This document shows positions 37,506 to 44,536 of a stretch of 64,000 bases of DNA, piece after piece. Below the pieces are notes generated by a model, which did not search any database, was not told the DNA's origin, and was given only the letters and a program-made list of their open reading frames with translations. A program made the translations under genes and the position numbers. The stretch is from NCBI RefSeq assembly GCF_900115815.1, contig NZ_FOXV01000001.1, positions 1 through 64,000 of the forward strand, given 5' to 3'. The DNA is from Roseivivax halotolerans (lineage in GTDB: Bacteria; Pseudomonadota; Alphaproteobacteria; Rhodobacterales; Rhodobacteraceae). Position 1 is the stretch's first letter. Each line of letters opens with the position of its first letter.

Positions 37506-38468
37506 TCAATCGAGCCTGTCTGCAAGCCAATTGGTCAACAGAAAATGCGCGATAGCGCCCTCGCGCGCCGGCATCAGACCCGTGTCCTCTCCGGCACGAG
37601 CAGCGACCAACCGTTCCTTCGTCACCCATTGCGCATCCTCGATTTCCACCGGATCCAGCGTCAGCTCGGTGCTGAGCGCTTCTGCATGGCACCCGATCAT
37701 GAGCGAGTTCGGAAATGCCCAGGGCTGGCTCGCAAGATAGCGCACCCGGCCCGTCCTGACGCCCGTTTCCTCGAAGACCTCGCGGCGCACGGCGGCCTCG
37801 ACGGTCTCTCCGGGCTCCACGAACCCCGCAAGGCAGGAATACATGCTCTCCGGCCAGAACGGCGCGCGCCCGAGAAGCGTGTGCGGGCCGTGGGTGACCA
37901 GCATGATCACCACCGGGTCGGTGCGCGGAAAGTGTGACGCGCCGCAGGATGGGCATTTGCGCTGCCACCCCGCCATCGCGATCTCGGAAGGCGCGCCGCA
38001 CTTGCTGCAGAACGCATGCGTCCCGTGCCAACTGAAAAGCGCGCGAGCGGTCGCCGCGATCTCAGCCTCGCGGGGCGTCAGCCACGTCATGACCCGCCGC
38101 AATTCGGCGAAGCGTCCTTCGGGGCAGTCGGGATGCACCTGCTCGCTCGTGTCCGCGAAGCGGCGCAACGCCTCCTCGTCGATATCTTCCGGCTCCCAGC
38201 CCGAAAGATCGGCCGCAAAAAGCGGGCCAATGTCGTCACGCCCGATGAAGATCTCGGGCCCGCTGTCGCGCATCACCGGGTGATCTGTCGGGAGCAACAG
38301 AAGTCGCGCCGGATTCCCCGCGCTGAGCAACGGTTTGCCGCGCCAGAGCAAAGCAAACCGCCCGCTTTTATGCGAGCGCAACCGTGCGATGCCCCCGGTA
38401 TCCGCGCGGCATTCCGCCGCACGATCCAACCCGGAGCCGCCAAACGTCACTGTTTCCGCATGATCCAT
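37506..38468 (-). CDS. nudC: NADH pyrophosphatase NudC
   Basis: NudC hydrolyses NAD(H) and removes NAD caps from RNA 5' ends. The 320-residue protein has a zinc-ribbon with CSKCGAPSEIAMAGWQRKC split as CxxC and CxxC pairs. The Nudix box reads GFVEPGETVEAAVRREVFEE followed by TGV, and the NudC-specific motif SQPWAFPNS comes after it. An N-terminal NudC-type domain is present. The ATG at 38468 is chosen; an in-frame TTG lies 9 bases upstream. The 105 bases upstream, toward the divergent phosphoesterase gene, are notably AT-rich for this genome. Confidence 0.95.
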   Translation of the reverse strand: MDHAETVTFGGSGLDRAAECRADTGGIARLRSHKSGRFALLWRGKPLLSAGNPARLLLLPTDHPVMRDSGPEIFIGRDDIGPLFAADLSGWEPEDIDEEALRRFADTSEQVHPDCPEGRFAELRRVMTWLTPREAEIAATARALFSWHGTHAFCSKCGAPSEIAMAGWQRKCPSCGASHFPRTDPVVIMLVTHGPHTLLGRAPFWPESMYSCLAGFVEPGETVEAAVRREVFEETGVRTGRVRYLASQPWAFPNSLMIGCHAEALSTELTLDPVEIEDAQWVTKERLVAARAGEDTGLMPAREGAIAHFLLTNWLADRLD

Positions 38469-38573
38469 CGTATCCAACCCAACTACAAAAAGGCGACACT
38501 ATTCAAAAATATACAACCCGAGATTGCACTAATCGTCTGCCGCCCGTATCGTCTGTCCGGCACACTCAAGGGG

Positions 38574-40373
38574 ATGAGATTGCCCGGCGCAACCAGCAAT
38601 ATGCCAGCCGGTGACACGGAGCACGGCCGCATACGCCTCATGGCCATCACCGACCTGCATTCTTGGCTCCTGCCCTTCGACTACGACAGGGATTGCCCGA
38701 ATGTCGGTCTCGGGCTGGCCAGTCTCGCAGATATCGTCGCGGATGCGCGTTCCGAGGCCGAAACGTCCTTCCTGTTCGACAACGGTGACACTTACCAGGG
38801 GAACGTTCTGGCCGAGCATGTGGCGAACAGCGCGCTTGGTCTGACGCCGCACCCGGTGGCCCGCGCGCTCGGAGATCTCGGCCTGGACGCTGCCGTGCCC
38901 GGAAACCACGATTTCGATTTCGGCGTCGACAGGCTGACCTACATAGTCGCCTCGGCGCCCTTCCCGTTCATTCTGACCAACCTCGTCACGGAGCTTGCTG
39001 AAGACCCGATCGCGGACACATCGTTCTTGCGCCCATTCGCCCTTTTCGAGAGGAAGGTGCGGACCGGGCCGGACCGCGTGCGGACCATTCGCCTTGGCGT
39101 CCTGGGCTTCATTCCACCGCGCATGCCGCTCGCCGCAAACTGTCGGCCGGTCGCCCGGCTGAAGGGGCGCGATATCACCGATACGGCACGGGCCTGGATC
39201 CCGGAACTTCGCCGCCACGGGGCGGATCTCGTCGTGGCACTCTGTCACTGCGGATTGGGGTCCGACGCATCGGACGCATCCGGGGACGATCACGCGCGCA
39301 AGGTTGCCCGGCTGGACGGCATTGACGCGGTCGTCTCGGGTCATCGGCATCAGGAAGCTGCAGAAGCCGGGTCCGAAGGCGTCGCACCGATCGTCGCGCC
39401 CGGTGCCTTCGGCTCGCATCTCGGGCTCATTGACCTCGACCTGACGTTCTCCGAGGCGACAGGATGGAAGATCGTCCAGAAGCACTGCGAATTGAGACCG
39501 GCGACGCGCGAACCCGGACCTGCGGCGAGGACCGTCTCCAACCTCGCAGCGCCGCTGCACGATCGCGTCCGATCGATCCTATCGGAACGGATCGGCGAGA
39601 CCTCCCTGACGCTGGAGACCTGCCTTGCAGGGATCAGGCCGCTCGCGGCAACGCAGCTCATTGCCGATGCCATGCAGCGCGAGGCGCGCAAGCGGCTGGG
39701 CGAAAGGTGGCGCGAGACGCCGCTCTTTGCCTCGGCGGCGCCCTACCGGACCAGCCATGACGGCAGCCCGGACAATTTCGTGCAGATCCCTCCCGGACCC
39801 CTGCTGCTGCGCCACGCCTATCTGCTTTACCCGTTCGCCAACCGCCTCACGATCCTGAAGATGACCGGCTCCGAATTACGCGACTGGTTGGAACGGGCCG
39901 CGCGGTTTTACCGCCCGATGCCGGCGGAGACAGAGGACACGGAAATCCTAGACCCGTCGGTACCGGGCTACGGATTCGATCTGGCGCACGGGATGCGGTT
40001 CGCCATCGACCTCTCAGCCGCGCCCGGTCGCCGCATCCGCGAGATGGCGTTGCCTTGCGGACAGCCGATTGGCCCACATGACGAACTCCTTCTCGCCGCA
40101 AGCAGCTATCGCGCCCGGATCTGGGCGGATCTCGCGGACGACCGCATCATCTATGAAAGCCCCGGCCTTATCCGCGACATGCTGATCCATCATATCCAGA
40201 CGTCCGGTCCCGTTCGGCCCGCACCCGAACCCGGATGGCACTTCCTGCCCCAGCCAGGCAGAACGGCGCTCTTCAGCCTGCCAGGACGCGCGAGAGCCGT
40301 CGCAGAGGCCGCGGGCCTCCAGTGGGAGGAGTGTCCCGGCGAAGATCGGGGCCGCGTCCGCATCGCGCTCTGA
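38574..40373 (+). CDS. 5'-nucleotidase / 2',3'-cyclic phosphodiesterase-like metallophosphoesterase
   Basis: The roughly 599-residue protein has the calcineurin-like catalytic domain and the 5'-nucleotidase C-terminal domain. Metal motifs seen are DLHSW, DNGDTYQG, GNHDFDFG, CHCG and SGHRHQ. The C-terminal substrate domain has APYRTSHDG and LYPFANRLTILKMTGSELRDWLE, most like CpdB/YfkN-type enzymes that act on nucleotides and cyclic nucleotides. No signal peptide is visible from either candidate start (ATG 38574 or 38601), which is odd because relatives are periplasmic. The start is uncertain: AAGGGG directly abuts the first ATG. The SRP RNA gene follows 38 bases after the stop. Confidence 0.85.
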   Translation: MRLPGATSNMPAGDTEHGRIRLMAITDLHSWLLPFDYDRDCPNVGLGLASLADIVADARSEAETSFLFDNGDTYQGNVLAEHVANSALGLTPHPVARALGDLGLDAAVPGNHDFDFGVDRLTYIVASAPFPFILTNLVTELAEDPIADTSFLRPFALFERKVRTGPDRVRTIRLGVLGFIPPRMPLAANCRPVARLKGRDITDTARAWIPELRRHGADLVVALCHCGLGSDASDASGDDHARKVARLDGIDAVVSGHRHQEAAEAGSEGVAPIVAPGAFGSHLGLIDLDLTFSEATGWKIVQKHCELRPATREPGPAARTVSNLAAPLHDRVRSILSERIGETSLTLETCLAGIRPLAATQLIADAMQREARKRLGERWRETPLFASAAPYRTSHDGSPDNFVQIPPGPLLLRHAYLLYPFANRLTILKMTGSELRDWLERAARFYRPMPAETEDTEILDPSVPGYGFDLAHGMRFAIDLSAAPGRRIREMALPCGQPIGPHDELLLAASSYRARIWADLADDRIIYESPGLIRDMLIHHIQTSGPVRPAPEPGWHFLPQPGRTALFSLPGRARAVAEAAGLQWEECPGEDRGRVRIAL

Positions 40374-40376
40374 GGG

Positions 40377-40405
40377 TTGCGAATCCGCCGCGCGGCGCCT
40401 AAGTC
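40377..40405 (+). promoter_or_regulatory. Candidate promoter of the SRP RNA
   Basis: TTGCGA (40377-40382) and TAAGTC (40400-40405) are separated by 17 bases. A start about 6-8 bases further on coincides with the 5' end of the SRP RNA stem (40411-40413). The hexamers are weak matches, but the position is right. Prediction only. Confidence 0.4.
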
Positions 40406-40410
40406 GTCCG

Positions 40411-40510
40411 TTGAGAGGCTGGCGCGGGCGAGCGCCTCGCCAACCCGGTCAGGTCCGGAAGGAAGCAGCCGTAACGAGTCCCGCTTGGGTCGCGTTCCAG
40501 CCTCTCACCT
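40411..40510 (+). ncRNA. ffs: Signal recognition particle 4.5S RNA (small bacterial type)
   Basis: This is the RNA scaffold of the signal recognition particle, which pairs with Ffh to target membrane proteins. The central conserved core GGTCAGGTCCGGAAGGAAGCA (split here at CC GGAAGGAAGC, 40447-40468) includes the GGAA tetraloop and the symmetric and asymmetric internal loops that bind Ffh. The ends GAGAGGCTGG (40413-40422) and CCAGCCTCTC (40498-40507) pair into the closing stem. Length is about 98 bases. No T-run terminator follows, and the 3' end sits 5 bases from the stop of the convergent phosphatase gene, so the mature end is probably made by processing. Confidence 0.95.
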
Positions 40511-40514
40511 CCCC

Positions 40515-41024
40515 TCAGGAATGCCTCACGAAGCGTGATGGCTCGGGTTTCGCCGCGAGCGCCCAGCGCATCTGCGCCTCGGTTTCGACCGCGCAGGGCC
40601 GCACGGCCCTGAGCCGCGGCAACGCCTCGTCCGGCGCCTCGCCCATCTCGATCATCAGCCTCAGCGCGGCCATGCCCGAACGCCCGCACCCGGCCTTGCA
40701 ATGCACCAGCACGCGCCCACCGCCCAGGAGCGCGCGCCGCGCAAAACCCGATACCGCGACCCACCTCGTATCAAAGGCGGCATCGGGTGCCTGACCGTCC
40801 TCGATCTCGAGCTGGTCCCAGCGCGTGCCCCGCTCCATCATATCGCTTCCGAAACGCTCCGCGCCAGCCATGTATAACTCGAGCCGCGTGACCAGGGACA
40901 GAACCAGCGCGGGCCGCCAGTTCTTGACGTGTTCGAGATCGTCCGCGTAGCTGCCGCTCGCACCCGGCATCGGCGCTATGGCGAGGATACCTCCGCCCAC
41001 GGGAAGGGCATGGATCACGTCCAT
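40515..41024 (-). CDS. Dual-specificity/tyrosine phosphatase-like protein
   Basis: The 169-residue protein has the CX5R active-site loop VHCKAGCGRSG with Cys109 and Arg115, and the following helix GMAALRLMIEMG. This is typical of small cysteine phosphatases of the dual-specificity type. A general-acid Asp is plausibly in the preceding QLEIEDGQAPD loop. Substrate (protein phosphotyrosine, phosphoinositide or other) is unknown. It ends 5 bases from the convergent SRP RNA gene. A possible small reading frame ends 13 bases upstream of its start. Confidence 0.85.
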   Translation of the reverse strand: MDVIHALPVGGGILAIAPMPGASGSYADDLEHVKNWRPALVLSLVTRLELYMAGAERFGSDMMERGTRWDQLEIEDGQAPDAAFDTRWVAVSGFARRALLGGGRVLVHCKAGCGRSGMAALRLMIEMGEAPDEALPRLRAVRPCAVETEAQMRWALAAKPEPSRFVRHS

Positions 41025-41037
41025 CCGCGGCCTCCCC

Positions 41038-41172
41038 TCAAAGCCGACCGGCCGCGGCGGTTTTGAACCGCGTCACGCTGCCGACCGAACGGCGAAATAT
41101 CTCGATATCGTCGCTGCGCCGCACCCCTCGGAGCTGCATGGCCGTCCCCCCGAACTCAAGCCCGACTGTCAT
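41038..41172 (-). CDS. Possible small protein upstream of the phosphatase
   Basis: This is an open frame of 44 codons from the ATG at 41172, or 33 from the ATG at 41139. The latter has GGGGGG 6 bases before it. The predicted product is basic (containing RSDDIEIFRRSVGSVTRF) and has GC-rich third positions like the neighbouring genes. It lies 13 bases upstream of the phosphatase start, so it could be a leader peptide or a small co-transcribed protein. I do not recognise it. Support is limited to codon usage and position. Confidence 0.35.
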   Translation of the reverse strand: MTVGLEFGGTAMQLRGVRRSDDIEIFRRSVGSVTRFKTAAAGRL

Positions 41173-41268
41173 GATACACCGCGACAACCGGAGGGTAAGG
41201 CATAATTCGCGCCGCTTGCCATTCAAGCCGCCGCGTTTGCGGGAAAATTCTGCAATCCCGCTAGATTG

Positions 41269-41517
41269 ATGGCGATGACGCCCGATGATGCGACACTCCG
41301 CAGCGAAATGATGCGCCTCGCCCGAGCGCGCGGACCCGACAAGAGTTTCTGCCCGTCCGAAGTCGCGCGCAGCCTCGCGGAGGACTGGCGCCCACTTATG
41401 CCAAGAATCCGCGCCCTCGCGACCGGGCTACCGCTCGCGGCGACGCAAAAGGGACGCCCGGTCGACCCCGCAGAAGCGAAAGGCCCCATCCGCTTGTCGC
41501 TCGGGAAGGACGCCTAG
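41269..41517 (+). CDS. DUF3253 protein
   Basis: The 82-residue protein matches DUF3253. The conserved features are RLARARGPDKSFCPSEVARSLA, DWRPLMPRIRALA and the C-terminal TQKGRPVDPAEAKGPIR. It has a winged-helix-like pattern, with a conserved Cys in FCPSEVA. Two adjacent starts (ATG 41269 and 41275) are possible; neither has a strong ribosome site. It is followed 8 bases later by dispersed repeat copy C and is convergent with pheA. Function unknown; DUF3253 proteins are small and widespread in proteobacteria. Confidence 0.88.
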   Translation: MAMTPDDATLRSEMMRLARARGPDKSFCPSEVARSLAEDWRPLMPRIRALATGLPLAATQKGRPVDPAEAKGPIRLSLGKDA

Positions 41518-41525
41518 CGACACGT

Positions 41526-41587
41526 CCCCTCTTTGGATTGGCCCAAATACCCGCGGGGAGCGCGAGGGGCTGGCCCCTCGCTCCCGC
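41526..41587 (+). repeat. Dispersed hairpin repeat, copy C (between DUF3253 gene and pheA)
   Basis: The copy reads CCCCTCTTTGGATTGGC (41526-41542), AAATAC, GCGGGGAGC and then a perfect 9-bp stem: GCGAGGGGC (41562-41570) with loop TG and GCCCCTCGC (41573-41581). It sits between two convergent genes, 8 bases from one stop codon and 2 from the other. Confidence 0.88.
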
Positions 41588-41589
41588 CT

Positions 41590-42429
41590 TCAGGGCCTGC
41601 GCGGATCGCGGGGATAGGTGCCGAGGATCGTCATGCTTTCGGTGAAGTAATCGAGCTCGTCGAGCGCGCGGGCGACAGCGGGATCCTCGGGATGGCCCTC
41701 GATATCGGCGTAGAACTGGCTCGCCTCGAAGGAGCCGCCGATGAGGTAGCTCTCGAGCTTGGTCATGTTCACGCCGTTGGTCGCGAAGCCCCCCATCGCC
41801 TTGTAGAGCGCGGCGGGAATGTTCCGCGTCTGGAAAACGAGCGTCGTGAGCATCCCGTGATCGCCGCGGCGGCTGTCATCGGCCTCGGGCGACATCACGA
41901 GGAAGCGCGTGGTATTGTTGCCCTCGTCCTCGATATGGCGTGCGAGCACGTCGAGCCCGTAGATCTCGGCCGCAAGCTCGGCAGCGAGCGCACCACGATG
42001 CGCGATTCCGCCCTCGGACACAGCCCGCGCCGACCCTGCGGTGTCCGCCCCGGTGATCCGGTGGATGCCATGCTCCTTCAGGAACCGCCGGCACTGGCCC
42101 AGCAGAACGGTGTGGCTTTGCGCCTCGGTGATCTCTTCGAGCGTCGTGCCCGGCAGCGCCAGAAGGTTGATGTGCACCCGCACGAACGCCTCGTCGATGA
42201 TCCTCAGACCCGATTGCGGCAGCAGCGAATGAATATCGGCGACGCGCCCGTAGGTCGAGTTCTCGACCGGCAGCATCGCCAAGTCCGCGGCACCGGTCTT
42301 CACGGCCTCCACGGCGTCCTCGAACGTCCGGCATGGCAGCGCTTCGTGATCGGGCCGAGCGTGCCGGCAGGCCTCGTGACTGTAGGCTCCAGGCTCTCCC
42401 TGGAACGCGATGCGTTTCGTCTCGGTCAT
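41590..42429 (-). CDS. pheA: Prephenate dehydratase
   Basis: The enzyme converts prephenate to phenylpyruvate in phenylalanine biosynthesis. The 279-residue monofunctional protein has the catalytic segment LPVENSTYGRVADIH, the conserved NNTTRFLVM (the TRF motif) and an ACT regulatory domain (about 200-270). The ACT domain shows TLVFQTRNIPAALYKAMGGF and MTKLESYLIGGS, where phenylalanine binds. No chorismate mutase domain is fused, unlike in E. coli. The ATG at 42429 is preferred over a TTG 15 bases upstream. It diverges from the cytochrome gene by 119 bases and is convergent with the DUF3253 gene. Confidence 0.95.
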   Translation of the reverse strand: MTETKRIAFQGEPGAYSHEACRHARPDHEALPCRTFEDAVEAVKTGAADLAMLPVENSTYGRVADIHSLLPQSGLRIIDEAFVRVHINLLALPGTTLEEITEAQSHTVLLGQCRRFLKEHGIHRITGADTAGSARAVSEGGIAHRGALAAELAAEIYGLDVLARHIEDEGNNTTRFLVMSPEADDSRRGDHGMLTTLVFQTRNIPAALYKAMGGFATNGVNMTKLESYLIGGSFEASQFYADIEGHPEDPAVARALDELDYFTESMTILGTYPRDPRRP

Positions 42430-42548
42430 GAGCGGTCTCTGCAACTCTTGCGGCTTGGGCGTTTGGTCGCGGTCAGTATACCTTGCCTCTCGGAATGGGA
42501 ACCAATAGATAGCGGCGCAAATCTTCAGGTACGACGGACACGCACCCC

Positions 42549-43091
42549 ATGTTTGACACGATGACCTTCACCAAAATCATTGGTGGCTTCTGCGGCGCAT
42601 TTCTTGTGTTCCTTCTCGGCGGCTGGGCGGCCGAGACGGTCTATCACGTCGGCGGAAGCCACGGCGGCGAACATGCGGAAGGCGAGGAAGAGGTCGCACG
42701 CGGCTTCCCGATCGAGGTCGCCGAAGAAGGCGGTGAGGCCGAAGAGGAAGAAGAAGTCGATTTCGCCACCTTGATGGAAAACGCCGATGCCGGCGCGGGC
42801 GAGCGGGTCTTCAGCGCATGCCGCGCCTGCCACCAGCTCGAGGAGGGCGCGAACGCTGTCGGTCCCTACCTCTACGGCGTCGTCGGCCGCGACATCGGCA
42901 CCGCTGACGGCTATGGCAGCTATTCCGGCGCGCTCTCCGAAGCGGGCGACGTCTGGACTCCCGAGAACCTCAACGCCTTCCTCGAGAACCCGCGTGGCTG
43001 GGCGCCCGGCACCTCGATGTCCTATAACGGCCTGTCCGACCCCGAGGATCGCGCGAACCTGATCGCCTATCTCGATCAAACCGACGACTGA
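42549..43091 (+). CDS. Membrane-anchored cytochrome c (c552/cy type)
   Basis: The 180-residue c-type cytochrome has an uncleaved N-terminal membrane anchor (about 8-28) and a very acidic linker (about 40-72, rich in Glu). The haem domain has CRACH at residues 91-95 and the likely axial Met157 in PGTSMSY. It closely resembles CycM/c552 of Paracoccus and cytochrome cy of Rhodobacter, which shuttle electrons from the bc1 complex to cytochrome oxidase. The acidic linker may allow the haem domain to move on the membrane surface. It diverges from pheA, an arrangement seen in relatives. A terminator follows directly. Confidence 0.92.
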   Translation: MFDTMTFTKIIGGFCGAFLVFLLGGWAAETVYHVGGSHGGEHAEGEEEVARGFPIEVAEEGGEAEEEEEVDFATLMENADAGAGERVFSACRACHQLEEGANAVGPYLYGVVGRDIGTADGYGSYSGALSEAGDVWTPENLNAFLENPRGWAPGTSMSYNGLSDPEDRANLIAYLDQTDD

Positions 43092-43114
43092 TCCCGGATC
43101 ACGCTAGTCCCTAA

Positions 43115-43144
43115 GGGCGTGCGGCAATGCCGCGCGCCCTTTTT
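43115..43144 (+). terminator. Intrinsic terminator after the cytochrome c gene
   Basis: GGGCG and GCGGC on the left pair with GCCGC and CGCCC on the right around a 3-base loop (one T-G bulge), followed by TTTTT. It begins 23 bases after the cytochrome stop codon. Confidence 0.88.
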
Positions 43145-43183
43145 CGTTCAGGAACGCAGCGGGATGCATCGCGTTTTTCGGGC

Positions 43184-44392
43184 ATGAGCGGTGGACGCGT
43201 TTCCTTTTTCACTTCCCTGTCCGCCGCCGGCTTCGCCGCGACGGCGATCAGCTACGGCCCCGCGCGCATGGGTTTTGGGCTTTTCGCCTTCGAGTTTCGT
43301 GACGCCTTCGACCTCTCGACATCGCAGATCGGCCTGATTTCGAGCCTCGGCTTTCTCGGCTTCTTCCTTGGCCTTCTTGCCGCGCAAGAGACGCTGACGC
43401 GGTTCGGGCCGAAGACACCGATCCTCACGGGGCTATTCGCCGCCACACTGGGGCTCGGCATCGCGGCGCTGGCCACGGGCCTGTGGGTCCTCTGTCTCGG
43501 CATCTTCCTTGCGATGTCGAGCGCGGGCTTTGCCTGGACACCGTTCAACGATGCGGTTCACCGCAAGGTCATCGACCCGTGGCGCCCAACCTCGCTGTCG
43601 GCGATCAGCTCCGGCACCGCGGCGGGTATCGCCGGTGCAGGACTTGCCGCCTTCGTAATGGTGGCGACGGATTTTTCCTGGCGGATCGCCTGGGGAATCT
43701 TCGCCGCAGCCAGCGCTCTGGCCCTTGTGGGAAACTGGGCCGCGATGCGCGACATGGATCGCGACCCCGATAGCGAGCGCGGCCGCAACTGGCGACTGAT
43801 GCTGCATGTCGCCGCGATCCCTCTCTTTGTCGTGGGATTTGTCTACGGGACGACCTCGTCGATCTTCATCTCGTTCGCGGCGGACCGGATGGTCGAGCAA
43901 AGCTCTCTCAACTCCGTTCCCAAACGTGCCATCCCGGCCCTTGTTTACATCGTGCTGGGTATCTTCGGGCTTGCAGGACTTGCGACGCAGAGCCTCAAGC
44001 AAGCCATCGGCCTGCCCTTGCTCCTGCGCCTCGTGCTGGGCACCGGCGCGGCATCCCTCGCTTTCGTTGCTCTGCTCCCTCAAAGCTGGGCCGGGATCGT
44101 CGCCGCGGCGGGCCTCCAGGGCCTGCACATCATGATGACGAGCGCGATCCTGGCCTTCTGGTCGGACCGGTTGTTCCCCACGGTTCCCTCGCTCAGCTTC
44201 ACCGCAGCGCTGCTCGCGACGGCGGCCGGGAGCATTCTGGGTCCGGCGCTGGCAGGTCTGGCCTCGGGCGCGGTCGGCCCGGTCGTGATGTTCCTTGGAG
44301 CGGCGCTTCTGCCCGCCGCGACCGCCCTTTTGATCCCCTCCGCCTATGCCAGCGAGATTATTCCCGCGGCAAGTGGCGAGACAACTCCATGA
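43184..44392 (+). CDS. MFS transporter (YbfB/YjiJ-like)
   Basis: The protein has about 402 residues with 12 predicted membrane helices. It carries the YbfB/YjiJ-like N-terminal motif YGPARMGFGLFAFEFRDAF and the interhelix segment TSLSAISSGTAAGIAGAGLA, and TRFG near residue 70 marks the MFS loop. The ATG at 43184 is chosen; an earlier in-frame ATG at 43127 lies inside the cytochrome terminator hairpin and is unlikely. Substrate is unknown. It is followed by 144 bases containing the yejA promoter region. Confidence 0.83.
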   Translation: MSGGRVSFFTSLSAAGFAATAISYGPARMGFGLFAFEFRDAFDLSTSQIGLISSLGFLGFFLGLLAAQETLTRFGPKTPILTGLFAATLGLGIAALATGLWVLCLGIFLAMSSAGFAWTPFNDAVHRKVIDPWRPTSLSAISSGTAAGIAGAGLAAFVMVATDFSWRIAWGIFAAASALALVGNWAAMRDMDRDPDSERGRNWRLMLHVAAIPLFVVGFVYGTTSSIFISFAADRMVEQSSLNSVPKRAIPALVYIVLGIFGLAGLATQSLKQAIGLPLLLRLVLGTGAASLAFVALLPQSWAGIVAAAGLQGLHIMMTSAILAFWSDRLFPTVPSLSFTAALLATAAGSILGPALAGLASGAVGPVVMFLGAALLPAATALLIPSAYASEIIPAASGETTP

Positions 44393-44536
44393 TGGGGCGC
44401 GTGCAGGATTCGTGCTCTCCGGCCAGGCGAGACGCTTTCTCACAGCCTGATTACAGGCACTTCACGCAATAGAAACTTGAACATCGCCGGATCCCGCTCT
44501 TAGCCTATGTCTCAACTCAAAGACAGGGAGGAGCCG

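Noticed and set aside
38016-38573. Upstream extension of the phosphoesterase gene
   Set aside because: It overlaps nudC on the other strand and contains no conserved sequence.
43127-43183. Earlier start codon for the MFS gene
   Set aside because: The ATG at 43127 lies inside the terminator hairpin of the cytochrome gene, so the start at 43184 is more likely.
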